From Prochlorococcus sp. AG-347-M23 (GTDB taxonomy: Bacteria > Cyanobacteriota > Cyanobacteriia > PCC-6307 > Cyanobiaceae): a stretch of 64,000 nt of DNA. The number at the start of each line of letters is the position of its first letter. Position 1 is the first letter of the stretch. The notes under the pieces are model-generated. The model was not told the DNA's origin. It saw only the letters and a program-made list of their open reading frames with translations, and made no database searches. The position numbers and the translations under genes are program-made. The stretch is from NCBI GenBank assembly GCA_003278855.1, contig QCCU01000008.1, forward strand, positions 1-64,000, written 5' to 3'. This document shows, one piece after another, positions 18,997 to 27,704 of the stretch.

Positions 18997-19602
18997 CTGA
19001 ATAATAAACTTTTTAAATCACCAAAAATTTTATGGGAAGAAAAAGCCTCTACTTTTTTAGTGAAAAATTCATTACCAAAAATTTCTGGTCCATGGAAATT
19101 AATGCTGCTTGGGGATGGTAGTCCAACTAGACATTTACAGCTTTTAACTAATCAAGAGACGAAAATTAAATTAATTTCAATGCAAATAGATCCTCTATTC
19201 ATCGCAGAGGGACCTAAAGAATTAAATCAGTTAAATGGACCTTTAATTAGAAGACAAGTATGGATTAAAAACAATAATAAAAACCTAGCATGGGCTGAAA
19301 GTTGGTGGAATGCAGAACAAGTAAATGAAAATTTAAAAGCCAAAGAAGAACCAATATGGAAGAATTTGACACAAGACAGATCAGAATTGTTTAGAGAAGT
19401 TGATCGAATTTCACTTGTTAATTCAAATTGGTTAGAAGATCAATTTTGTTTTAAAGGTCCATTCTGGTCAAGAAATTATAGATTTTTTCGAGACAAAAAG
19501 CCCCTAACAATTATTAGAGAAGTATTCAATCCACATTTAGAAAGTTTATTAGGCTATTCAGGAATTAAAGAATTTACGAAACTATACTCTTCTTCTTCTT
19601 GA
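18997..19602 (+). CDS. Chorismate lyase, ycf21/DUF98 type
   Basis: The product resembles the cyanobacterial chorismate--pyruvate lyase (sll1797 type), which makes 4-hydroxybenzoate for plastoquinone. It has WKLMLLGDGSPTRHLQLL near the N-terminus, RRQVWI, and the C-terminal LTIIREVFNPHL. The start is uncertain. The only standard start is GTG at 19060, but homologous-looking sequence (KSPKILWEEKASTFL) begins earlier. The codon in the expected ATG position at 18997 is CTG, and a stop lies at 18991. I give 18997 as the biological start. The last 21 bases overlap the convergent 187-residue gene. Confidence 0.75.
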   Translation: MNNKLFKSPKILWEEKASTFLVKNSLPKISGPWKLMLLGDGSPTRHLQLLTNQETKIKLISMQIDPLFIAEGPKELNQLNGPLIRRQVWIKNNNKNLAWAESWWNAEQVNENLKAKEEPIWKNLTQDRSELFREVDRISLVNSNWLEDQFCFKGPFWSRNYRFFRDKKPLTIIREVFNPHLESLLGYSGIKEFTKLYSSSS

Positions 19603-20145
19603 TCTGGGAAGATTTCTTGATTTTGATTGAACTTGTTGATTTGATTGATCTCTCGAAGTATTAATCTCTGTTTCTGAAGCTCTTTGCCATCTTTCAACTT
19701 TGAAATCCATTTCATCTGGCCAATCTTCGTCCTTACTCTCTTTCACGTAAGGTAATTTTTTTTGCTCAGTTTTCTGTAAATTTTTTGGTTGCCTTAAAGA
19801 TATTGCTTCTAAAGGTCTTTTTGAGTGCTGTGTAGTAGATTCATAAGAATTTGATTCTCTGGAAAATGTCTTAATATCCCTGTTATCATCGTAAAAATTT
19901 TCATCATTCCAATCATCATTATCTTCATCAAAAAATAAATCCACTTTTTCAGATACCCATCGTCCTACTTTTTTAACACTCTTACTTGTTATTCCTTGAA
20001 AATCTGAGTTCCTTCTTTTTCCTGGCCTGGCACCAGATACTCCATCAACAAATTGTCTTCCAGTTTCGAAAATTTTATCAACCTGTTTATCAACAATATT
20101 TTTATCAAAACTATTTCTTAGATTTCTAATTCTCCTTGAATCCAT
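19582..20145 (-). CDS. Hypothetical protein with acidic middle and arginine-rich ends (187 aa)
   Basis: I do not recognise a named family. The protein starts MDSRRIRNLRNSFDKNIVDK and has a conserved-looking block VKKVGRWVSEKVDLFFDED near residues 55-75. An acidic, Asn-rich stretch follows, then a Ser/Gln-rich region, and it ends RSRRRRV. Large parts look disordered. Charge-segregated proteins like this often bind RNA or ribosomes, but that is speculation. Its 3' end overlaps the chorismate lyase gene by 21 bases in antisense orientation. The SprT-like gene lies 80 bases upstream on the same strand. Confidence 0.65.
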   Translation of the reverse strand: MDSRRIRNLRNSFDKNIVDKQVDKIFETGRQFVDGVSGARPGKRRNSDFQGITSKSVKKVGRWVSEKVDLFFDEDNDDWNDENFYDDNRDIKTFSRESNSYESTTQHSKRPLEAISLRQPKNLQKTEQKKLPYVKESKDEDWPDEMDFKVERWQRASETEINTSRDQSNQQVQSKSRNLPRSRRRRV

Positions 20146-20225
20146 AAATTATTATGCTTTTAAAATAAACTACATTAAAAAAATAAATAATTCCAAATAT
20201 AGAAACAAAAACACATCTTATATTT

Positions 20226-20753
20226 TTAATCAAACAAAATTAAACACTTTTTATTCCATGATCCATTAAAGAAATTTACACAACATTTTTTACAAGCAAT
20301 ATTCTTTATCCTTTTCCTATAGAAAAATTTCTCACCACAATTTTGGCAAGTTCCTATGTATTTTAATTCTCTCCTTTCAATAGGAAATGAGTGCCTCACA
20401 GAAATTTGAAAATTCTTCTCTTTCTTATTAATTTCATTCATCTTTTCTAAGAAATTTGGACCATGTATCTCATTTTTTTTTAATATGCGATCTACCCATG
20501 CATGAATCATTTCATGACATAAAGTACTGTTTATTTCACTAGTAGATAATTTACTCAAAATAGGTTTCGATAAGATAATTTCAGAATCTACAAGACCATT
20601 AATTCTTTTTCTTTTATAAAAACCAGCAGTGGTTTTTAATCTATTATCACTCCATCTAACTTTTACTAAAGGTTGATTATTAACCGCTAAAGAATTTTCA
20701 AAATATTGGCTATTAAATTTGTGAAATAAAGGTAAAAGAGGAATTACAGGCAT
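20226..20753 (-). CDS. SprT-like zinc metalloprotease
   Basis: This 175-residue protein has the HExxH zinc-protease motif in STLCHEMIHAWVDR (about residues 79-85). A C-terminal zinc ribbon follows, with CQNCGEKFF and CKKC. This matches the SprT/Spartan-like fold; eukaryotic Spartan cleaves DNA-protein crosslinks, while bacterial SprT roles are poorly defined. There is no signal peptide, so it should be cytoplasmic. It diverges from the DUF4864-like gene across an 85-base gap. The enzyme fold is well supported; the substrate is unknown. Confidence 0.8.
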   Translation of the reverse strand: MPVIPLLPLFHKFNSQYFENSLAVNNQPLVKVRWSDNRLKTTAGFYKRKRINGLVDSEIILSKPILSKLSTSEINSTLCHEMIHAWVDRILKKNEIHGPNFLEKMNEINKKEKNFQISVRHSFPIERRELKYIGTCQNCGEKFFYRKRIKNIACKKCCVNFFNGSWNKKCLILFD

Positions 20754-20838
20754 TATGGATTAAAATTAGTATTATTTTGACAAAAAAAGCCATCAAAAAC
20801 GATTTCTTTTCTTAAAGTAATAAAAAACTCAAATCAAC

Positions 20839-21258
20839 ATGGATGCAACACTAGTTAAAGATATAGGAATTAAAGCACTATTAGTTGGCGGAGCTGTACT
20901 AGTTTCTTTTTGGACTTTTAATGCAGTCAAATTAGTTATAAGCGCCAGAGGAATTAATCCGTTAGTAAGAAAGTTTTTTGATCAAATAGCTGCTGGAAGA
21001 ATTGATGCAGCTTATGGTTTGACTACAAAAACTTATAAAACTCATGTGAAGCGCCAAGACTTTCTTAAATTTTTAGCTAGTTTAAATCTCAATAAATACA
21101 GAAATTTAAAATCAGGAAGACCTAGAGTCCAAGAAGATCAAATCATCATAACTTTGAATTTAAAATCAGAAGATAAACAAGATGAGCTCCCATTAGATTT
21201 TACTTTTGCAAAGACAGACAATGATTGGAAAATAGACAGAATAGCAAAAGTGAATTAA
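20839..21258 (+). CDS. Membrane-anchored NTF2-like (DUF4864-like) protein
   Basis: This 139-residue protein has one N-terminal membrane segment (about residues 12-33). A small alpha+beta domain follows, beginning FFDQIAAGRIDAAYGLTTKT and ending TFAKTDNDWKIDRI, typical of NTF2-like folds such as DUF4864 or DUF4019. These often sit on the outer face of the membrane and have no defined enzymatic role. The DNA ligase gene starts 9 bases downstream, so co-transcription is likely, though no functional link is obvious. Confidence 0.7.
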   Translation: MDATLVKDIGIKALLVGGAVLVSFWTFNAVKLVISARGINPLVRKFFDQIAAGRIDAAYGLTTKTYKTHVKRQDFLKFLASLNLNKYRNLKSGRPRVQEDQIIITLNLKSEDKQDELPLDFTFAKTDNDWKIDRIAKVN

Positions 21259-21267
21259 TAATTTCTT

Positions 21268-22596
21268 GTGAGGCAAAAAGAATTGTATAAAGAAGAGATA
21301 ATACATCAATTAGAATTACATCCAAGTAGATTAGATAAAGAAAAAATCATCTCAGAAGCAATGGGAGAAGGTTTAGATGATTTTTTTGAAGGAATCCGCA
21401 TGGCACTTGATCCATTGGTAACTTTTGGTGTAAAAATTGTTCCTGAAAAAGAGAATGAAAAAAGTCAAAATTTTTTATGGAAAGATTTTAGGGTATTAGC
21501 AAATAAGCTTATTCAAAGAGAACTTACTGGTCACGCTGCTCGCGATGCAATCATTACGGCTATGGAATCTGCCAAAAAAGAAGAGTGGAATGGATTTTAT
21601 AGACGAGTTTTAATTAAAGATCTTAGATGTGGTGTATCTGAAAAAACAATCAACAAGATAGCTAAGAAATTTCCCAAATATGCGATTCCTATTTTTTCAT
21701 GTCCCTTAGCTCATGACAGTGCAAATCATGAAAAAAAAATGATAGGAAAAAAGCAAATTGAAATCAAATTAGATGGAGTGCGCGTCTTAACTATTATTAG
21801 ACAAAATAAAGTAGAAATGTTTTCTCGTAATGGGAAACAATTCCATAATTTTGGTCATATTATCTCAGAAATAGAAAACGTGTTAAAAGAAAATCCAGCA
21901 CCTTATGACTTAGTACTAGATGGTGAAGTAATGAGTGCTAACTTTCAGGATTTGATGAAACAGGTTCATAGAAAAGATGGCAAACAAACAAAAGACGCAG
22001 TTCTCCACCTATTTGACTTATGTCCCTTTGAAAACTTCCAAAAAGGGAGATGGAACACTAGTCAAACAGCAAGAAGTTTATTAGTAAAAGAATGGGTAGC
22101 AAAACATTCTATGCTTCTAAGACATGTAAAAACACTTGAATGGGAAAATGTAGATCTCGACACCATTGAGGGACAAAAAAGATTTGTAGAGCTAAATAAA
22201 GCTGCCGTGGAAGGTGGATATGAAGGAGTAATGATTAAAGATCCTGATGCTATGTATGAATGTAAAAGAACACACAGTTGGTTAAAAGCAAAACCTTTCA
22301 TTGAAGTCACTTTAAAGGTTGTATCGGTTGAGGAAGGAACAGGTCGCAACAAAGGTCGACTAGGAGCTGTCCTAGTAGAAGGGGAAGATGATGGGTATGA
22401 ATACAGTCTTAGTTGTGGAAGCGGATTTAGTGATATCCAACGTGAAGAATATTGGTCAAAACGGAGTCATCTTATAGGTCAACTTGTAGAAATCCGAGCT
22501 GATGCTAAAACGAAATCCAAGGATGCGGTAACTTTTAGTCTTAGATTTCCTAGATTCAAATGCTTTAGAGGATTTAAAGCTGGAGAAAAAGTTTAA
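21268..22596 (+). CDS. ATP-dependent DNA ligase, phage-like architecture
   Basis: This 442-residue protein shows the nucleotidyltransferase motifs of ATP-dependent ligases. Motif I is KLDG with catalytic Lys167. Motif III is FSRNG (185-189), IIIa is LDGE (217-220), IV is EGVMIK (319-324) and V is WLKAKP (338-343). An OB-fold domain follows. The N-terminal helical part (LANKLIQRELTGHAARDAI, DLRCGVSEKTINKI) resembles T4-type phage ligases. Chromosomal replication in cyanobacteria normally uses NAD-dependent LigA, not in this window, so this is probably an accessory repair ligase, perhaps of phage origin. The start is GTG. Base composition matches its neighbours, so any transfer is old. Confidence 0.85.
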   Translation: MRQKELYKEEIIHQLELHPSRLDKEKIISEAMGEGLDDFFEGIRMALDPLVTFGVKIVPEKENEKSQNFLWKDFRVLANKLIQRELTGHAARDAIITAMESAKKEEWNGFYRRVLIKDLRCGVSEKTINKIAKKFPKYAIPIFSCPLAHDSANHEKKMIGKKQIEIKLDGVRVLTIIRQNKVEMFSRNGKQFHNFGHIISEIENVLKENPAPYDLVLDGEVMSANFQDLMKQVHRKDGKQTKDAVLHLFDLCPFENFQKGRWNTSQTARSLLVKEWVAKHSMLLRHVKTLEWENVDLDTIEGQKRFVELNKAAVEGGYEGVMIKDPDAMYECKRTHSWLKAKPFIEVTLKVVSVEEGTGRNKGRLGAVLVEGEDDGYEYSLSCGSGFSDIQREEYWSKRSHLIGQLVEIRADAKTKSKDAVTFSLRFPRFKCFRGFKAGEKV

Positions 22597-22712
22597 ATTT
22601 TAAAAATAATAATCAACAAAGTAGCCAAAGAAAAATGTGGTTTTTAAATAAAAAAAATAAAAATCTTGGCTATAAAATATAGGAATAATTATCAGGACTT
22701 TTTGAGAGACTT

Positions 22713-22865
22713 ATGACGAATAAAACAGTTTTCAACTTCATAAAAACACCTTGTGGACAGGCAAAATATGTCGAATTAGAGGCCAACAAAACCTTACTAG
22801 GTAAATTTAGACTGTTGTGGTTTATCTTAATTGCATCAATTAGAGATTGGAATATTAAAGAGTAG
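22713..22865 (+). CDS. Possible small protein (50 aa)
   Basis: An ATG at 22713 opens a 50-codon frame ending at 22865, between the ligase (117 bases upstream) and the convergent VTT gene (4 bases downstream). The translation begins MTNKTVFNFIKTPCGQAKYV and ends FILIASIRDWNIKE, with a short hydrophobic segment (LLWFILIASI) too weak to call a membrane helix. I do not recognise it. The tight fit against the next gene and a clear upstream gap that could carry a promoter argue that it is real. Small picocyanobacterial proteins of this type are common. Confidence 0.5.
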   Translation: MTNKTVFNFIKTPCGQAKYVELEANKTLLGKFRLLWFILIASIRDWNIKE

Positions 22866-22869
22866 ATTC

Positions 22870-23466
22870 TTAGGATTTTTCAAAATATTCTCTGGAGTAT
22901 TTCGCTGAGAAATATACAACTAAAAAAGTTGAAATAATTCCAATACTAGTAATATATAAATTATTTGGTGATTGCACATTTTTTAACTCTTGAATACTTT
23001 TTGCCAAACTACCTATTGAGCAATAAAGAAAAGTGCCTGGAATTATTCCAATAAGGCCAAGAGCGAAATCTCTAAATTTAACATTATTCAAACCATAAAA
23101 ATAATTAAGAATACTGAAGGGAAATATCGGAGATAATCTGGCTAAAAAAATTAATTTAAGTCCGCCTTTTTCTACTACTTTTTCCATAACACTTAATTTT
23201 GGATAACGGCTAAAAAGATTTTTTAGCTTTTTTGAAAAAAAACTTTTTGATACAAAAAAAGCAACTGATGCTCCTATGGAAGCGGAAATGAAAACGATAA
23301 TTGATCCTAAATATGAGCCATATAAAAAACCTGATAATAAAGATAACCAAGAGGCTGGAAGTATTAATAAAACAATTAAAATATAAATACAAACAAACGA
23401 AAAGATCCCAAAACCAGTATTAAAAAAAAAAGACAAATTATAAATATTTTCAAGAAATATATTCAT
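22870..23466 (-). CDS. VTT-domain (TVP38/DedA-like) membrane protein
   Basis: This roughly 198-residue integral membrane protein has about five hydrophobic segments. The VTT/SNARE-associated signature includes LPASWLSLLSGFLYGSYLGS and FLARLSPIFPFSILNYFYGL. Family members are linked to lipid scrambling or undecaprenyl-phosphate recycling, but its role here is unproven. I prefer the ATG at 23466, just after the valS stop; a TTG at 23472 overlapping that stop is also possible. It is likely co-transcribed with valS. Confidence 0.8.
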   Translation of the reverse strand: MNIFLENIYNLSFFFNTGFGIFSFVCIYILIVLLILPASWLSLLSGFLYGSYLGSIIVFISASIGASVAFFVSKSFFSKKLKNLFSRYPKLSVMEKVVEKGGLKLIFLARLSPIFPFSILNYFYGLNNVKFRDFALGLIGIIPGTFLYCSIGSLAKSIQELKNVQSPNNLYITSIGIISTFLVVYFSAKYSREYFEKS

Positions 23467-23468
23467 TC

Positions 23469-26225
23469 TCAATTCAAAAGTTCGAGTTTTTTAGTGATTC
23501 TTTCCTTTTGTACCGAACCCTCATTTAATTTAAATCTGCATTCATCAACAATATCTTTTGGAGCCTTATCAACGAAATTGCTATTAGATAATCTCTTGTT
23601 TAAATTTTCTAATTCAATATTCACCTTTTTTAAATCCTTGGTTAACCTTTCCTTTAATGCATCTAAATTTACAAAATCCTGAAAAGGTAGGTAAACCTCT
23701 AAATCACTAATTATCCCGGAAAAAGATTTAGCTAACTCTTTTTTATCAACAGCATTAGTTTTTAAAATAAATACTTCAGAAGATTTAGTTAAGGTTTGAA
23801 TATCATCAACTAAAGTTTTTAAAAAATCAATCAATTCATGATTGTCTGAAATTAAATATACAGGACTTTTTTCTGATGGCTTAAGACCTAATTCAGCTCT
23901 CAAATTTCGAATCAGCCTAATAATTTCAAACAGTTGCTGAAAGGAATTATCAAGCTTATTATCAACAAATTTATTTTCGTGAATTGGCCATTTTTGAAGA
24001 GATAATAATGCATTATCTGGTTTTAGTTGCAACACGTGCCAAAGTTCCTCAGTAATGTGCGGCATAAAAGGATGAATCATTACCAAAATATCATTGAGCA
24101 CTTTTATTAAAACTTTTTCAGATATTTGTCTATTTTTAGTCTCTTTATTATTAAACCTTTGTTTAGCAAATTCTACATACCAGTCACAAAAATCATTCCA
24201 CGTAAATTCATATAGAAGTTTCGCAGATTCTCCCAATTTATATTCTGTCAACAAAGCAGCGACTTTTATATTTACCTGATTCAATTTCGATAAAATCCAC
24301 TTATCACATAACTCTAAAGAAGTTTCATCACTCTCATTAAGCGAATAATTATTATTAGAAGTTTTATTAATTAACACAAATTTAGTTGCATTCCATAATT
24401 TATTCGCAAAATTTCTTGAAGCTTCAACGGTTGAAGATGTATCTTTTTTCCTGTCAAAATCAAGCCGGATATCTTGTCCAGCGCCTGCAACTTCTCGAAT
24501 TAAAGCAAATCGTAGAGCATCAGAACCATATTTATCAATTAATAGTATTGGATCAATACCATTACCTGAACTTTTACTCATTTTTTTATTGTTTTCATCT
24601 CGCACTAGACCATGAATATAAACATCCCTAAAAGGAATATTCTTTGTAAAAGTATTCCCCATCATTGTCATTCTGGCCACCCAGAAGAAAATAATATCGA
24701 AACCAGTAACAAGAACACTATTTGGATACCATTTTTTAAAATCAGGATCATTTATATTTGGCCAACCAAGGGTTGAAAAAGGCCACAAACCACTTGAAAA
24801 CCATGTATCCAAAACATCTTTATCACGAACCAATTTAATATTTAATCCAAATTTTTTATTAGCTTCGATTAAGGCATCCTCTTCATTCCTTGCAACGATA
24901 TATGGAGTATTTTGTTCTATTGAGTCTTGAGATTCATCTAAAACATACCAGGCCGGTATTTGGTGCCCCCACCACAATTGCCGACTGATACACCAATCAT
25001 TAATATTCTCTAACCAATCCTTATAAACTTTCTCCCAGCGTGGAGGGATAAACGATGGTTTTTTAGAATCAATTTCATTAAGACATCCTTGTGATATATC
25101 ATCCATTTTCAAAAACCATTGTGTTGACAATAAAGGTTCAATTGGCACCTTACCTCTATCAGAAAAAGGAACAGTATGTTTATAATCCTCTATCTTTGTC
25201 AGCAGGCCTAAATTATCCAATTCTTTGATAATTTTCTTTCTAGCATCATATCTATCTAAATTTTGAAAAATACCTGCATTAATATTTAAAGTTCCATCTT
25301 TGTTCATTACATTAATCTGTTTTAAATTATGCCTTTTTCCTATTGCAAAATCATTTGGATCATGAGCTGGAGTAACCTTCACACAACCAGTACCAAAATC
25401 TTTATCAACATGTGAATCAGCGATAATAGGTATTTCTCTATCAACGAAAGGAACTTTTACTTTGCGTCCAATAAATTCTTTATATCTATCATCATCAGGA
25501 TTAACTGCCACAGCAGTATCACCCAAAAGAGTTTCTGGTCTTGTTGTTGCAACTTCTAAGTACTTGTCTAAGTATTCACCACTTTCAGAAATTAAAGGAT
25601 ATTTAAAATGCCATAAATGACCATTTACTTCTTGCATTTCAACTTCAAGATCACTTACGGCAGATTGAGATTCAGGGCACCAATTAACCAAATATTCGCC
25701 TCTATAAATTAAATTCTTTTTATAAAGAATATTAAAAGCCTCAATAACTGCTTCATTTAATTTTTGATCAAGAGTAAATCTTTCTCTAGTCCAGTCAACT
25801 GAATATCCTATCCTTTTTAATTGAGAAACTATTCTTCCACCACTTTGTTCTTTCCAGTTCCATGCTCTTTTAAGAAATTCATCTCTTCCAATATCCTCGC
25901 TTGTTTTGCCTTCACTTTTTAATTGTTTTTCGAGAATAGTTTGAACAGCTATTGAAGCATGATCAGTTCCCGGTAAACACAAAACATTCTTACCTAACAG
26001 TCTTTGAAAACGTACTACAACATCTATCAAAGCTGTATTAAATGCATGCCCCATATGCAAAGATCCAGTTACATTTGGTGGCGGAATGACAACACAAAAA
26101 GGCTCACCATCATCCTCAGGGTTAGGACTAAACGCCTTTAGACTTTCCCATTTTTCTTGCCACTTTTTCTCTACTTCAAAAGGTGAATAATTCTCTAAAG
26201 ATAATTGATCATTTATCTCTGTCAT
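23469..26225 (-). CDS. valS: Valyl-tRNA synthetase
   Basis: This complete 918-residue class I synthetase charges tRNA-Val. The HIGH-type motif is in PPPNVTGSLHMGHAFN (about residue 50) and the KMSKS motif in NNKKMSKSSGNGIDP. Between them lies the CP1 editing domain with ATTRPETLLGDTAVAVNP. The C-terminal coiled-coil arm is present (the LKKVNIELENLNKRL region). The length is normal. The VTT-protein gene follows immediately on the same strand. A tRNA-Val gene lies about 450 bases upstream, probably a coincidence. Confidence 0.97.
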   Translation of the reverse strand: MTEINDQLSLENYSPFEVEKKWQEKWESLKAFSPNPEDDGEPFCVVIPPPNVTGSLHMGHAFNTALIDVVVRFQRLLGKNVLCLPGTDHASIAVQTILEKQLKSEGKTSEDIGRDEFLKRAWNWKEQSGGRIVSQLKRIGYSVDWTRERFTLDQKLNEAVIEAFNILYKKNLIYRGEYLVNWCPESQSAVSDLEVEMQEVNGHLWHFKYPLISESGEYLDKYLEVATTRPETLLGDTAVAVNPDDDRYKEFIGRKVKVPFVDREIPIIADSHVDKDFGTGCVKVTPAHDPNDFAIGKRHNLKQINVMNKDGTLNINAGIFQNLDRYDARKKIIKELDNLGLLTKIEDYKHTVPFSDRGKVPIEPLLSTQWFLKMDDISQGCLNEIDSKKPSFIPPRWEKVYKDWLENINDWCISRQLWWGHQIPAWYVLDESQDSIEQNTPYIVARNEEDALIEANKKFGLNIKLVRDKDVLDTWFSSGLWPFSTLGWPNINDPDFKKWYPNSVLVTGFDIIFFWVARMTMMGNTFTKNIPFRDVYIHGLVRDENNKKMSKSSGNGIDPILLIDKYGSDALRFALIREVAGAGQDIRLDFDRKKDTSSTVEASRNFANKLWNATKFVLINKTSNNNYSLNESDETSLELCDKWILSKLNQVNIKVAALLTEYKLGESAKLLYEFTWNDFCDWYVEFAKQRFNNKETKNRQISEKVLIKVLNDILVMIHPFMPHITEELWHVLQLKPDNALLSLQKWPIHENKFVDNKLDNSFQQLFEIIRLIRNLRAELGLKPSEKSPVYLISDNHELIDFLKTLVDDIQTLTKSSEVFILKTNAVDKKELAKSFSGIISDLEVYLPFQDFVNLDALKERLTKDLKKVNIELENLNKRLSNSNFVDKAPKDIVDECRFKLNEGSVQKERITKKLELLN

Positions 26226-26322
26226 GTGTAAATTTTATTTCGATAAACTTTTTGTTTATTTTATCTTGAGAGCAGCCAATTAATGAAAATAATATCAGTT
26301 TGCAAAAAAAGATACATCCATT

Positions 26323-26664
26323 CTACAAAAGTTTGAAACCAGAACCACAGGAACAACGTTTTGCATTTTTTGGTGTTGAAATAAGAAATCCACCACCGCT
26401 CAAATCACCGTAATAATCTAATTTTAAATCTTTCAGTAAATTAAACTTTTTTACATCCGCATATAAAGTTACTCCTTCAGTTCTTGAAATAGGGGATCCA
26501 TTACATGAACCTGGCCTTAATTTAATATGCATCCATCCTTCGGAACAATTTTTATCCTCTACCAAATCAATCGACATTTCTCCTGGAGAACCTCCAAAAG
26601 AAGCTTGCCTAGATAGTTCTGAAGCAGCATTTTGACTGATTGAAAGATTGACGATCTCAGTCAT
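26323..26664 (-). CDS. IscA/HesB/ErpA-family iron-sulfur cluster carrier
   Basis: This 113-residue A-type carrier of Fe-S assembly ends with the CSCG pair in RCSCGSGFKLL. The usual third cysteine near residue 45 appears displaced, with Cys in LRPGSCNGSP, so it may belong to a cyanobacterial subgroup. The domain LDYYGDLSGGGFLISTPKNA is typical. The ATG at 26664 is chosen. The frame is open to 26709, but the extra 15 residues run into the tRNA-Val gene. The tRNA is encoded on the same strand immediately upstream. Confidence 0.85.
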   Translation of the reverse strand: MTEIVNLSISQNAASELSRQASFGGSPGEMSIDLVEDKNCSEGWMHIKLRPGSCNGSPISRTEGVTLYADVKKFNLLKDLKLDYYGDLSGGGFLISTPKNAKRCSCGSGFKLL

Positions 26665-26679
26665 TAGAAAAATAATAAA

Positions 26680-26751
<72 letters not shown>

Positions 26752-26849
26752 TTATAATAGTTCATTCTAATAGATGAAGTTGAAAAATTTATACTAAGTA
26801 TTTAAATATTTCATGATTGAGGCAAAATTTAATTAATAAAATATATCCT

Positions 26850-27704
26850 ATGTCCTCAAACAATAGATATAAATTGGAAAACAATTCCGATTTAAAGACT
26901 ATAAATAGTTTTAAAAACTTAATATCTAATATCAAAGCATTAAAAGATAAAACATGGGGCTGCCCATGGCAGAAAATACAGTCTCATATATCGTTGATCC
27001 CATTTTTGTATGAAGAAAGTAATGAATTTATAGATGCGATATATGAAAAAAATGCAGATAACATATGTGAGGAGTTAGGAGATCTTTTATTACAAGTCAT
27101 GCTTCATGCTGAAATCGGTTACGAAGAAAAAGAATTTACACTAAATGATGTTATAAAAAATCTAAACAAGAAAATTATTAATAGACATCCATATATTTTT
27201 AACAAAAAAGAAAAAGTATCATTAAAAAAATCACAACAGATTTGGGTAAATATAAAAAATTTAGAAAAAGAAGCACCTGATATGAAATCTTCAATTAGTA
27301 GAAATTTAAATTTGAAAATTAAAAATTTACCGCCAACGGTTGGAACAGGTAAAATCACAAATGTTGTTAAAGAACATGGCTTCAAGTGGGAAAGTACTGA
27401 TGAGATTTTTAAAAAGTTAGAAGAAGAGATTAATGAATTAAAGGAAGCAATTAAAAGTAAAAATGATTCAGAGATAAAAAATGAATTTGGGGATATTTAC
27501 TTTACCCTTCTTAATCTCTCAAACTTTTTAAAGATCAATCCTGAATCAGCTCTTCAAAAAACTAATATGAAATTTTTAGACAGATTTTCAATCGTCGAAG
27601 AGCATGCAGGAGATAATATTAAAAAACAAACTCCTAAAGACTTTCAACGGCTTTGGCAAATAGCCAAACAAAAACTGGCGGGAAAAATTCCTAAAAGCAA
27701 ATGA
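26850..27704 (+). CDS. mazG: Nucleoside triphosphate pyrophosphohydrolase MazG
   Basis: This roughly 284-residue MazG has two tandem all-alpha NTP-PPase domains. The first has EESNEFIDAIYE and EELGDLLLQVMLHAEI, the second EEEINELKEAI and EFGDIYFTLLNLS; these acidic ExxE and ExxD pairs bind Mg. The enzyme hydrolyses non-canonical or excess (d)NTPs, and in some bacteria lowers ppGpp. The ATG at 26850 (MSSNNRYKL) is preferred over a TTG at 26817. Its stop overlaps the speE start by 4 bases (ATGA), showing translational coupling. Cyanophages often carry their own mazG, but the host-type length and context fit the chromosomal gene. Confidence 0.92.
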   Translation: MSSNNRYKLENNSDLKTINSFKNLISNIKALKDKTWGCPWQKIQSHISLIPFLYEESNEFIDAIYEKNADNICEELGDLLLQVMLHAEIGYEEKEFTLNDVIKNLNKKIINRHPYIFNKKEKVSLKKSQQIWVNIKNLEKEAPDMKSSISRNLNLKIKNLPPTVGTGKITNVVKEHGFKWESTDEIFKKLEEEINELKEAIKSKNDSEIKNEFGDIYFTLLNLSNFLKINPESALQKTNMKFLDRFSIVEEHAGDNIKKQTPKDFQRLWQIAKQKLAGKIPKSK

